From: an uncultured Clostridia bacterium
Lineage (GTDB): Bacteria > Bacillota > Clostridia > Oscillospirales > Ruminococcaceae
Direction: 5' to 3'
DNA: 64,000 bases
NCBI GenBank assembly: GCA_947630845.1
Contig: CANRJB010000010.1
Coordinates: forward strand, 1-64,000
A program made the translations under genes and the position numbers. The notes under the pieces are model-generated. The model made no database searches and was not told the DNA's origin. It was given only the letters and a program-made list of their open reading frames with translations. Within the stretch, counting starts at the first letter, position 1. The number at the start of each line of letters is the position of its first letter. Positions 25,958-33,183 of this stretch are shown here, one piece after another.

Positions 25958-27103
25958 TCAGGAATTGCCATACTTGTTATACTGCGTGATGCCGTCGCTC
26001 GTAGACAGCACAACGACAACCGCAAGACAGCAGATCACAGATGCTCCCAAAAGCAAGCCATTCAGCGGCATGTTGCCGTCCTTCTGGATAAGCAGCGGAA
26101 TCCCCGGAAAGAGCGACAGAACAAATCCAAGCCCGAACAGGAATTTGGTAATGCCTTTGAGCTGTGGAACGGGTGCAGCAAGCACCAGTGCGCTGATGCC
26201 CATCACAACTGCGGCGATCGGGGCAATGCTCTTGACGGTAGAAAGCCATGCGAAATCTGCTTCCTGCTTGTAGCCCAATCCGAATGCGCCGGAAAAGAAG
26301 CATGCAAAGGCAATCGCTCCGACCACACCCACGACCGTCAGAATAATGAGCTGGATAAAGCCCTTGTGTGCCATTTCCCGTTCCCTCTCCTCACGGAGCT
26401 GGTTCATGATACGGATATTTTCTTTTTTCTTCTCCTCTGTCAGCTCCACAGGGGGCGGTGTATATTTCTGCGGTTTCTTGGATTCTTCTTTAATGCGTTC
26501 AAGATCCTGATCCTTGAAGGAGGGAACATATTCCTCTTCTTTCGGTGCTTCTTCAAGTTCCACATCCGCAGCTTCCGGCAGGGCTTCCTCCACCTTCGGG
26601 CGCAGCTCATTGGGGATCATGGGTGCAGGGATGCCGAGCTGCTGCGAACGCATGGCAACGATCTGCTGCTGTTTTTCGGCATCAAGCGTCTTGAATTTTT
26701 CCGTCAGCGCATCATCAAACTGTAATTTCTGGCAAAATTCAGTCACAGGGTCATAGGTTGCCGGATCACTTCCGCCAAGGATATCATCCATATTCCCCTC
26801 AAGCACAACGTTGTCTTTTTTCTCCTGCGGTGTGTAGGAAGCAGGTTCGTCCAGTACCGGTGCTTCGTCCAGTACCGGTGCGCCAAGCTTGTGATCCTCC
26901 CACGTCTGCGACGGCTCATCAAGCACGACCTGTTCCTCCAGAACCGGTGCGCCCTTTTTGCTCTCGTTGCCGCTCCACACCTGCGGTTCATCGCCAAGCA
27001 GACTGCCGAGATCGTCCATATCCAATACTGGTGCGCCCTTCTTCTCCTCATTGCCCGTCCAGACCTCCGGAGTCTCACCGAGCAGATTGTCATTGTCTGG
27101 CAT
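25958..27103 (-). CDS. Membrane protein with N-terminal GAPVLD repeats
   Basis: Not recognised as a named family. The first 100 residues of this 381-residue protein hold three imperfect copies of a pattern like EPxVWxGNExKKGAPVL (GNEEKKGAPVLD, GNESKKGAPVLE, HKLGAPVLDEAPVLDEP). A charged, partly coiled-coil cytoplasmic part follows, then four membrane spans in the last 150 residues. There is no signal peptide, so the long N-terminal half is probably cytoplasmic. It starts 20 bases after purA and is probably co-transcribed. The short repeats look like docking peptides, which is inference only. Confidence 0.6.
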   Translation of the reverse strand: MPDNDNLLGETPEVWTGNEEKKGAPVLDMDDLGSLLGDEPQVWSGNESKKGAPVLEEQVVLDEPSQTWEDHKLGAPVLDEAPVLDEPASYTPQEKKDNVVLEGNMDDILGGSDPATYDPVTEFCQKLQFDDALTEKFKTLDAEKQQQIVAMRSQQLGIPAPMIPNELRPKVEEALPEAADVELEEAPKEEEYVPSFKDQDLERIKEESKKPQKYTPPPVELTEEKKKENIRIMNQLREEREREMAHKGFIQLIILTVVGVVGAIAFACFFSGAFGLGYKQEADFAWLSTVKSIAPIAAVVMGISALVLAAPVPQLKGITKFLFGLGFVLSLFPGIPLLIQKDGNMPLNGLLLGASVICCLAVVVVLSTSDGITQYNKYGNS

Positions 27104-27122
27104 TATGTTTCACCTCCAGCAG

Positions 27123-28397
27123 TCAGCGTTCGATCATCTGGTCACGGTCAGGACCCACACCGATCATGCAGACCTTGCATTCACAGAGTTCCTCCAGCCG
27201 TTCAATATACTTCCGGCAAACCTCAGGCAGCTCCTCATACCGCCTGCATCCGGAGATGTCCTCATCAAATCCCGGAAATTCCTCATAGACCGGCGCACAT
27301 TCTGCAAGCTCTTCCAGTCTTGACGGGAAATCACGCAGCTTTGTGCCGTCGGACTTGACATAGCCTGTGCAGATCTTCAGCGTACCGATGCCGCTGAGGG
27401 TGTCAAGTTTGTTGATGGCAAGCCCATCCAGTCCATTGACACGCACAGAATGCCGCACTATGACCGCATCGAACCAACCCGTTCTTCTGGGTCTGCCGGT
27501 CGTCGTACCGAATTCACCGCCCTTGTTGCGGATAGTCTCCCCTGTTTCGTCAAACAGTTCTGTCGGAAACGGACCTTTTCCGACACGGGTCGTATATGCC
27601 TTTGCCACGCCGATGATGTTGTCGATCATCTTGGGTCCGACACCCGTTCCCACGCAGACACCACCGGAAACCGGATGTGAGCTTGTAACGAACGGATAAG
27701 TACCGAAATCAATATCGAGCAGTGTTGCCTGCGCCCCCTCAAAGAGGATGGTTTTGCCGGCTTTCTGTGCCTCATACGTCAGCACGGACACATCTGCCAC
27801 ATAGGGGAGCAGTCTCTTTCCATATTCTGTATATTCCGCAATGACCGCATCCAGATCATGTGCCTGACCGCCATAGACAGCAGTAATGATCTTGTTTTTG
27901 AGCGTACCCGTCGAACGGGCTTTTTCCGCAAAGACTGCCGGGTCTGTCAAGTCGCCCACCCGGATGCCGCAGCGTTCATATTTATCCATATAGGCAGGAC
28001 CGATGCCTCGCTTGGTCGTTCCGATGTCATTGCCGCCCCGGAATGCCTCGGACAGACCGTCCAGTGTCAGATGCCACGGCATGACAACATGTGCCCTCGG
28101 ATCAATGCGCAGGTTTGCAGTCGATACCCCTCTGCGCTCCATCTCGTCAAGCTCTCCGATAAAATCCTTCGGGTCAAGCACAACTCCTGCGCCGATCAGA
28201 CACTGGGTGTCGGGATACAGGATGCCGGACGGCACAAGATGCAGCTTATATGTCTCACCATTGCTGACAACGGTATGACCGGCATTGTTTCCGCCCTGTG
28301 AACGGACGACGACTTCGGCACGGGACGCAAGGATGTCAATGACCTTTCCCTTTCCTTCATCGCCCCACTGCGTACCGATAACAATATTTGCAGGCAT
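27123..28397 (-). CDS. purA: Adenylosuccinate synthetase
   Basis: PurA joins IMP and aspartate with GTP to give adenylosuccinate, the first AMP-specific step. The 424-residue protein begins IVIGTQWGDEGKGKVID (GTP loop), has GNNAGHTVV (His catalytic), QATLLDIDFGTYPFVT and the TTGRPRRTGWFD region. The ATG at 28397 has AGAGGAA upstream; the track start 15 codons earlier falls inside the leader. Two unrelated small membrane/tail-like genes follow on the same strand. Confidence 0.98.
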   Translation of the reverse strand: MPANIVIGTQWGDEGKGKVIDILASRAEVVVRSQGGNNAGHTVVSNGETYKLHLVPSGILYPDTQCLIGAGVVLDPKDFIGELDEMERRGVSTANLRIDPRAHVVMPWHLTLDGLSEAFRGGNDIGTTKRGIGPAYMDKYERCGIRVGDLTDPAVFAEKARSTGTLKNKIITAVYGGQAHDLDAVIAEYTEYGKRLLPYVADVSVLTYEAQKAGKTILFEGAQATLLDIDFGTYPFVTSSHPVSGGVCVGTGVGPKMIDNIIGVAKAYTTRVGKGPFPTELFDETGETIRNKGGEFGTTTGRPRRTGWFDAVIVRHSVRVNGLDGLAINKLDTLSGIGTLKICTGYVKSDGTKLRDFPSRLEELAECAPVYEEFPGFDEDISGCRRYEELPEVCRKYIERLEELCECKVCMIGVGPDRDQMIER

Positions 28398-28450
28398 GGA
28401 AGTTCCTCTTTTCTTCATAAAATCAGCCCGATACAAGGGCACACAACTAT

Positions 28451-28479
28451 ATTATAGCAGATTTGGCACAGTATTGCAA
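28451..28479 (-). promoter_or_regulatory. Sigma-A promoter of purA
   Basis: TTGCAA, 17 bases, TATAAT with extended -10 TG, 54 bases upstream of the ATG. No purine riboswitch was seen; the leader is too short. Confidence 0.82.
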
Positions 28480-28636
28480 GTGTTTTTTCAAAAAATTTAG
28501 CCTCTCCTCTCTGCGCTGTCAATAGATATGACCCGAAAAAGAGCGTGCTTGTATCATATCATCCTGCCAACTGCCGTACAAAACGCTGTATCTACGGCAA
28601 AAAGATGAAAATTCGGAAAAAGTTTTGTATAATGTC

Positions 28637-28666
28637 TTGCAATCAGTGGGTATCCTATGCTATAAT
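28637..28666 (+). promoter_or_regulatory. Sigma-A promoter of darA-holB-ricT
   Basis: TTGCAA, 18 bases, TATAAT with extended -10 TG, 36 bases before darA. The 300-base gap from purA (28398-28701) otherwise holds only the purA promoter and AT-rich DNA. Confidence 0.78.
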
Positions 28667-28701
28667 AGAATGGAGTGAAGGAATAGGAAAGGAGTATCCG
28701 G

Positions 28702-29019
28702 ATGAAACTGGTATTTGCGATAGTGAGTGGGGATGACAGTCCTGCGGTTTCTAAGGCATTGGCAAAAGCTGGATTCTTTGCCACAAAACTTGCATCCACA
28801 GGATCTTTTCTGAGTGCAGGGAATACCACTTTCCTGACATGTGTGGAGAATCACCGGGTGGAGGATGTGATCGACGTCATCCGGTCAAAGAGCCATAAAC
28901 GCACAAGAGTCGTGCCGCCGGGCATGGCATTCGGCGTGGAGACAGGCATCCCTGTTGAGGTGGAGGTCGGCGGTGCAACGATTTTCGTGACGGATGTGGA
29001 GAGGTTCGAGAAGGTATGA
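28702..29019 (+). CDS. darA: Cyclic di-AMP receptor, PII-like (DarA/PstA)
   Basis: DarA is a trimeric PII-like protein that binds c-di-AMP. The 105 residues fit the family throughout (MKLVFAIVSGDD at the start, KLASTGSFLSAGNTTFL for the B-loop side, and the GG-ATIFVTDVERF end). The next gene, holB, overlaps it by four bases. The order darA-holB-ricT matches Bacillus subtilis yaaQ-(yaaR)-holB-yaaT, with yaaR missing. What DarA binds downstream is not known in any organism with certainty. Confidence 0.94.
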   Translation: MKLVFAIVSGDDSPAVSKALAKAGFFATKLASTGSFLSAGNTTFLTCVENHRVEDVIDVIRSKSHKRTRVVPPGMAFGVETGIPVEVEVGGATIFVTDVERFEKV

Positions 29020-29984
29020 CAATTTATGGCAACGCTCCCGTTCAGCAGCTCATCCGGACGATGGCAGCAAGAGATCGTATCCCCCATGCCTGCCTGCTTT
29101 ATGGGGAAAAGGGGATGGGACGAAAGACGCTTGCAAGATACTTTGCGATGACGGCACTGTGTACGGGTGAGGAGAAGCCATGCGGCATGTGTCCATCCTG
29201 CCGGAAAATTCTGTCAGACAACGACGACACCCATCCGCACCCTGATTTTATCTATGTACCCCATGCCGGAAAAAAGGGCGGCTTTTTGGTGGATACCGTG
29301 CGTGAGGTCTGCAAGGATGCCATCGTTGCCCCCAATGACGGCGAGCGGAAAGTCTATCTGTTCACGGACTGTGACAACATTGATATCCGTGCGCAGAATA
29401 CACTCCTCAAACTTACCGAAGAACCGCCGCCGCATGTACTGTTGTTGTTCACGGCACTGCATCAGGGGGCATTCCTTGAGACGATGCGCTCCCGGATCAT
29501 GCCTATCGCTGTGCTGCCCTGCACGCAGGAGGAATGTCGTCAGGCACTGTTGGAACATGATGTCGCTCCGGCTGATGCGCAGAGAGCTTCAGAATGCTGC
29601 GGCGGCAACATCGGCAGAGCACTTGCATGGCTGGAGGATGATGACATGCAGCAGATGACGGGACATATCACAGCACTCACACACGCCATCGCTGCAAAAG
29701 ACACCTATGAAGTGCTGCATCTTCTTTCCCTGTATGAGAAGGACAGGCAGTGCGCACAGGAGCTGCTCCGGCTGCTTGACCTACAGCTCCGGGATGCATT
29801 GCTGCTCCGGTTCGGTCGGGAGGATGTGACCGGCTGTGACAGAAAGAGTGCAGAAAAACTGCATCTCTCCGCAGGACGCAGTGCAGCCATGCATGATGCC
29901 ATACAGGAGGCATATGAACAGATGCAGGCAAATGTCAGTCTGAAACTTGTGCTTGCTGCACTGGGCGGCAGGCTGATGGGATGA
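29016..29984 (+). CDS. holB: DNA polymerase III delta' subunit
   Basis: Delta' is part of the clamp loader that opens the DNA sliding clamp. The 322-residue protein has a P-loop-like GEKGMGRKT near the start, a zinc module (CGMCPSC with an upstream Cys), the PNDGERKVYLFTDCD segment and the SRC-like arginine region after NTLLKLTEEPPPH. Length is as in other Firmicutes. It overlaps darA by ATGA, and its stop overlaps an in-frame ATG before ricT. Confidence 0.93.
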   Translation: MTIYGNAPVQQLIRTMAARDRIPHACLLYGEKGMGRKTLARYFAMTALCTGEEKPCGMCPSCRKILSDNDDTHPHPDFIYVPHAGKKGGFLVDTVREVCKDAIVAPNDGERKVYLFTDCDNIDIRAQNTLLKLTEEPPPHVLLLFTALHQGAFLETMRSRIMPIAVLPCTQEECRQALLEHDVAPADAQRASECCGGNIGRALAWLEDDDMQQMTGHITALTHAIAAKDTYEVLHLLSLYEKDRQCAQELLRLLDLQLRDALLLRFGREDVTGCDRKSAEKLHLSAGRSAAMHDAIQEAYEQMQANVSLKLVLAALGGRLMG

Positions 29985-29995
29985 AAGGAAGTAAT

Positions 29996-30829
29996 ATGGT
30001 AGAGATCGTAGGAATCCGGTTTCAGAATTCCGGAAAGGTATATTATTTTGCCCCGAACGGGCTGCATCTGACATATGGGATGAAGGTCATCGTTGAGACG
30101 GCAAAGGGGCAGGAAATCGGCATTGTGGTGATGCCAAACAAGAACATTGACTCGGAACAGGTGGTATCACCGCTCAAACAGGTGGTGCGCATCATGACAG
30201 AAGAAGATGAGCATCGGTTGGAACAGAATCGTCAGAAGGAAAAGACTGCCTATCAGGTTTGTGAACAGAAAATCGCACAGAGGGGTCTGAAGATGAATCT
30301 GGTGGATGTGAGCTGCACGTTTGACAACAGCAAGCTGCTCTTTTACTTCACCGCTGACAATAGGGTAGATTTCCGGGAGTTGGTCAAAGATTTGGCATCG
30401 GTATTCCGGATGCGCATTGAGCTGCGGCAGATCGGGGTACGGGACAAGGCGAAAATGTTCGGAGGACTTGGTGTCTGCGGACGGGAATTTTGCTGTCGGG
30501 AGTATCTGGCTGACTTCCAGCCTGTTTCCATCAAGATGGCAAAGGAGCAGGGGCTGTCTCTGAATCCGACAAAGATTTCCGGAACATGCGGACGGCTGAT
30601 GTGCTGTCTGAAGCATGAACAGGCAGATTATGAGGAGCTGCAAAAAATAACCCCTCGTATCGGGGCATATGTCAGAACGCCGCAGGGAAGGGGCAGAGTA
30701 GAGGATGCAAACCTCATTACGGGAAAGCTGCGCATCCGTCCGGAAAATGAGGATGATGTCCCTTACATCATCGACCGCTCTGAGGTAGAAGTCCTGAAAC
30801 CCGCACGCCGTCCAGAGACAAGAAAGTAA
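29996..30829 (+). CDS. ricT: PSP1-domain protein RicT (YaaT)
   Basis: RicT forms the Y-complex with RicA and RicF, which tunes RNase Y and mRNA maturation. The protein is 277 residues from the ATG at 29996; the AAAGGAAG seven bases before it favours this over the ATG at 29981 that overlaps holB. The PSP1 region (about residues 60-165) ends in the cysteine motifs GVCGREFCC and TCGRLMCCLKHE, which are the iron-sulfur ligand candidates. ricA and ricF are not in the window. Confidence 0.93.
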   Translation: MVEIVGIRFQNSGKVYYFAPNGLHLTYGMKVIVETAKGQEIGIVVMPNKNIDSEQVVSPLKQVVRIMTEEDEHRLEQNRQKEKTAYQVCEQKIAQRGLKMNLVDVSCTFDNSKLLFYFTADNRVDFRELVKDLASVFRMRIELRQIGVRDKAKMFGGLGVCGREFCCREYLADFQPVSIKMAKEQGLSLNPTKISGTCGRLMCCLKHEQADYEELQKITPRIGAYVRTPQGRGRVEDANLITGKLRIRPENEDDVPYIIDRSEVEVLKPARRPETRK

Positions 30830-30871
30830 GAGACAGAGCGATGAGGGCAGCCGTTTGCAGGTAAAACAGTG

Positions 30872-30958
30872 GAAATTCCCCATCATCCTGACCAAAACGG
30901 GATGATGGGAAATTTTTATCAGGATGCACTTGCTGTGTCAAAAGTGCATCCCTTTTTT
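30872..30958 (+). terminator. Two tandem intrinsic terminators after ricT
   Basis: First stem TTCCCCATCATCC/GGATGATGGGAA, ending in ATTTTTATC (30875-30918). Second stem GGATGCACTT/AAGTGCATCC, ending in CTTTTTTT (30922-30958). The pair insulates the feoA promoter just downstream. Confidence 0.85.
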
Positions 30959-30974
30959 TATCACAATTTTTCTC

Positions 30975-31003
30975 TTGACAAACGCATGATTTTGTAGTAT
31001 AAT
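30975..31003 (+). promoter_or_regulatory. Consensus sigma-A promoter of the feoA-HMA-DUF2325 operon
   Basis: Perfect TTGACA, 17 bases, TATAAT, 45 bases before feoA. Confidence 0.9.
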
Positions 31004-31016
31004 AATGGTGTGGATA

Positions 31017-31032
31017 GTTAGCTGACGCTAAC
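31017..31032. promoter_or_regulatory. Candidate metal-regulator operator upstream of feoA
   Basis: Inverted repeat GTTAGC-TGAC-GCTAAC right after the predicted transcription start and before the ribosome site. The GTTAG...CTAAC half-sites recall DtxR/IdeR/MntR boxes. As RNA it would also form a small stem. Binding is not shown. Confidence 0.5.
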
Positions 31033-31048
31033 CGAAAGGAGGGATACT

Positions 31049-31261
31049 ATGCTGCCGCTTACGCTTGCAAATCCGGATGAGGTGCTTATCGTCCGGAAGA
31101 TCGGAGGAAATCCGGAGGTCAGAAAACATCTTGAAAATCTTGGCTTTGTCATCGGAAGTCAGGTCACTGTCGTCAACCGGCTCGGAAACAATGTCATCGT
31201 CAACGTCAAGGAAACCAGAGTTGCCATCAGTGAGGAAATGGCACAGAAAATCTATACCTGA
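31049..31261 (+). CDS. feoA: FeoA-domain protein
   Basis: FeoA is a small SH3-fold cytosolic protein that supports FeoB in ferrous iron uptake. The 70 residues cover one domain (EVLIVRKIGGNPEVRKHLENLGF and the NVIVNVKETRVAIS end). AAAGGAGGG lies six bases before the ATG. There is no feoB in the window; the partners here are an HMA protein and a DUF2325 protein, so it may serve another metal process or regulate a remote FeoB. Confidence 0.9.
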   Translation: MLPLTLANPDEVLIVRKIGGNPEVRKHLENLGFVIGSQVTVVNRLGNNVIVNVKETRVAISEEMAQKIYT

Positions 31262-31273
31262 GTGAGGTTTGCT

Positions 31274-31525
31274 GTGATAAAAACAACATTGAAAATCGAC
31301 GGCATGATGTGCGGTATGTGTGAAGCACATGTGAATGATGCCGTCCGGAATGCATTCGATGTGAGCAAAGTCACATCGTCCCACAAGAAGGGGCTGACGG
31401 AGATCTTCTCCGATGCGCCACTGCCGCAGGAAAAACTGAAAGAGGTCATCGCTGCAACAGGATACACGCTCGTATCAGTGAGTTTCAGTGATGCGGAGAA
31501 ACGAAAATTCTCCCTTTTCAAATAG
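31274..31525 (+). CDS. Heavy-metal-associated (HMA) domain protein
   Basis: A ferredoxin-like fold of 83 residues with a GMMCGMC metal site near the N-terminus (the CxxC ligand pair, as in CopZ or P-type ATPase domains). The GTG at 31274 has GAGG six bases upstream and is preferred over the GTG at 31262 that abuts the feoA stop. Known relatives bind Cu(I) or similar soft metals. It lies between feoA and DUF2325 with almost no spacing. Confidence 0.85.
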   Translation: MIKTTLKIDGMMCGMCEAHVNDAVRNAFDVSKVTSSHKKGLTEIFSDAPLPQEKLKEVIAATGYTLVSVSFSDAEKRKFSLFK

Positions 31526-31542
31526 TGTAGCAAGGAGAAATT

Positions 31543-31824
31543 ATGAGTGTAGTGATCGTAGGCGGCAACGACCGGATGGCACGGCAGTATAAAGAGATCT
31601 GTGAATCCTACCAGTGCAATGCCAAGGTGTTTACACAGATGCAGGGACTGAAAGAAAGAATCGGCACACCCGATCTGCTTGTGCTGTTCACAGGAACAAC
31701 ATCCCATAAAATGGTAAAGCTCGCCCTTGATAAGGTCGATACCAACTGCACGGCTGTCGTTCGTTCTCATACCAGTTCTGCATCCGCTCTTCGCCATATT
31801 CTGGAGCGGAACGTCCCCACGTAG
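31543..31824 (+). CDS. DUF2325 protein
   Basis: This 93-residue protein fits DUF2325 along its length (SVVIVGGNDRMARQYKEICE, DLLVLFTGTTSHKMVKLAL). The family is a small Rossmann-like domain of unknown function, often beside redox or metal genes. There is no signal peptide. It is third in the feoA operon, 17 bases after the HMA gene with AAGGAG before its ATG. Confidence 0.85.
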   Translation: MSVVIVGGNDRMARQYKEICESYQCNAKVFTQMQGLKERIGTPDLLVLFTGTTSHKMVKLALDKVDTNCTAVVRSHTSSASALRHILERNVPT

Positions 31825-31828
31825 AAAA

Positions 31829-31850
31829 GGAGCAGCATGATGCTGCTCCC
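31829..31850 (+). terminator. Hairpin after DUF2325 gene
   Basis: GGAGCAGC/GCTGCTCC stem five bases after the stop. No U-tract, so it probably works with the next hairpin. Confidence 0.5.
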
Positions 31851-31860
31851 ATAGTACCTG

Positions 31861-31901
31861 AAAAAACGGACATTTCTGTAATTCAGGAAATGTCCGTTTC
31901 T
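31861..31901. terminator. Bidirectional terminator between DUF2325 gene and tRNA-Thr
   Basis: Stem AAACGGACATTTC/GAAATGTCCGTTT. On the minus strand it ends in TTTTTT and stops tRNA-Thr transcription; on the plus strand it follows the metal operon. Confidence 0.85.
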
Positions 31902-31912
31902 TATGTTTTCAG

Positions 31913-31985
31913 AGCTGATGACCGGATTCGAACCGGTGACCTACGCCTTACCAAGGCGTTGCGCTACCACCTGTGCCACATCAGC
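31913..31985 (-). tRNA. tRNA-Thr (anticodon GGT)
   Basis: The minus strand folds as a cloverleaf: acceptor GCTGATG/CATCAGC, anticodon stem ACGCC/GGCGT with loop TTGGTAA (anticodon GGT, reads ACC and ACU), T arm ACCGG-TTCGAAT-CCGGT. Length 73 with discriminator U and no encoded CCA. The D stem has one A-C mismatch (GCAC/GCGC). It has its own consensus promoter and terminator. Confidence 0.95.
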
Positions 31986-31995
31986 AACCTTTATT

Positions 31996-32024
31996 ATTAT
32001 AGCACATCCGGAGCATTTTGTCAA
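31996..32024 (-). promoter_or_regulatory. Sigma-A promoter of tRNA-Thr
   Basis: Perfect TTGACA, 17 bases, TATAAT with extended -10 TG, 11 bases before the mature 5' end. Confidence 0.88.
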
Positions 32025-32060
32025 GCTTTTTTTGAAAAAAATTCTTCCATGAAAACTGAT

Positions 32061-32079
32061 GCCGGCGAATCTCGCCGGC
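32061..32079 (-). terminator. Terminator after the THUMP methyltransferase gene
   Basis: Stem GCCGGCGA/TCGCCGGC with a three-base loop; on the minus strand it is followed by ATCAGTTTTC. The U-tract is short. Confidence 0.65.
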
Positions 32080-32088
32080 GTATCAGAT

Positions 32089-33183
32089 TTATACATACTG
32101 GTAAAGCTGACAGGAAAGCATGCCATTGTAAAGTTTACGGCGTTTATCGGCTTTTCTGCCAAAGCAGCTCTCAAAGCTGCTGTCTCCGCAGATGACGAAC
32201 AGCGGTGTTGTCAGGACTCTTCCCATCGTCCGGTAGATCTGTCTTGCCTCGTTCTGCTCTAACATGCGTTCTCCGTAGGGCGGATTGCAGAACGTCACCG
32301 CATCCGGAATGCGCCGGAAGTCTGCCACATCACGCTGCACTACATGCAGAAACTGCTCCACGCCGGCTTTCTTTGCATTTTCCATCGTCAGGTTCACAGC
32401 ATCCGGATCAATGTCATAGCCATACCCTTCAAATGTCACGTTCCTGTCAATGCGGTCAAGTGCCTGTGCCCTTGCCGCACGCCAGATATCTGCCGGGATG
32501 CAGTCCCATTGCTCCGATACAAAGCGTCTGTCCAGTCCGGGAGCAATTCTGCACGCCCTTCTTGCTGCTTCAATCAGAAATGTGCCGCTGCCGCAGAATG
32601 GGTCACATACGATCGTATCACTCCGCAGATGCCCCAAGTCCAGTATTCCTGCTGCAAGTGTCTCCCGGATGGGAGCAAGGTTGGCATTGCGCCGATAGCC
32701 ACGCTTATGCAGTCCGTCTCCGGTCGTGTCCATGTACAGACTTACCTGATCTTTAAGGATGGTGAACTGAAGCTGATGCAGACTGCCTGTCTCCGGAAGA
32801 AAGCCGTTGATGTGGTAGGCTTGCTGCAAACGCTTGACGGCTGCTTTTTTGAGGATCTTCTGACATGCCGGGATACTGGTCAGCACAGAATTGATGGAAT
32901 GCCCCTTCACGGGAAATGCATCTTCCGCTCCGATGTATGCCTCCAGCGGCACACGATACATGCCTTCAAACAGCTCCTCAAAGGTTGCTGCCCTGTATTC
33001 CGCAAGCACGATCTGTACACGTTCTGCGACGGACAGCTCTATGTTGGCACGGGCAAGGGAGGAAAAATCTCCCTCCCAGCTCACTCTGCCGTCCTGCACC
33101 GTGATGTCTGTACCGCCAAGCCTTGTCACCTCAAAGCGCAGTACTTTCTCCAGACCGAAATGACATGGTGCTGATAATCTCAT
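32089..33183 (-). CDS. THUMP-domain class I SAM-dependent RNA methyltransferase (RlmL/YpsC-like)
   Basis: This enzyme class methylates guanine N2 in 23S rRNA. The 364-residue protein has an N-terminal ferredoxin/THUMP part (1-160) and a Rossmann methyltransferase with SAM motif DPFCGSGTFLIEAA and catalytic FCNPPYGERM, which is N6/N2 type (NPPY). It corresponds to the short YpsC form, without the C-terminal RlmK half. The start overlaps the PBP stop (ATGA), so it is translated with the penicillin-binding protein, an unusual pairing. Confidence 0.9.
   Translation of the reverse strand: MRLSAPCHFGLEKVLRFEVTRLGGTDITVQDGRVSWEGDFSSLARANIELSVAERVQIVLAEYRAATFEELFEGMYRVPLEAYIGAEDAFPVKGHSINSVLTSIPACQKILKKAAVKRLQQAYHINGFLPETGSLHQLQFTILKDQVSLYMDTTGDGLHKRGYRRNANLAPIRETLAAGILDLGHLRSDTIVCDPFCGSGTFLIEAARRACRIAPGLDRRFVSEQWDCIPADIWRAARAQALDRIDRNVTFEGYGYDIDPDAVNLTMENAKKAGVEQFLHVVQRDVADFRRIPDAVTFCNPPYGERMLEQNEARQIYRTMGRVLTTPLFVICGDSSFESCFGRKADKRRKLYNGMLSCQLYQYV

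Noticed and set aside
28398-28450. Purine riboswitch before purA
   Set aside because: The leader is about 45 bases and lacks the three-stem purine aptamer.
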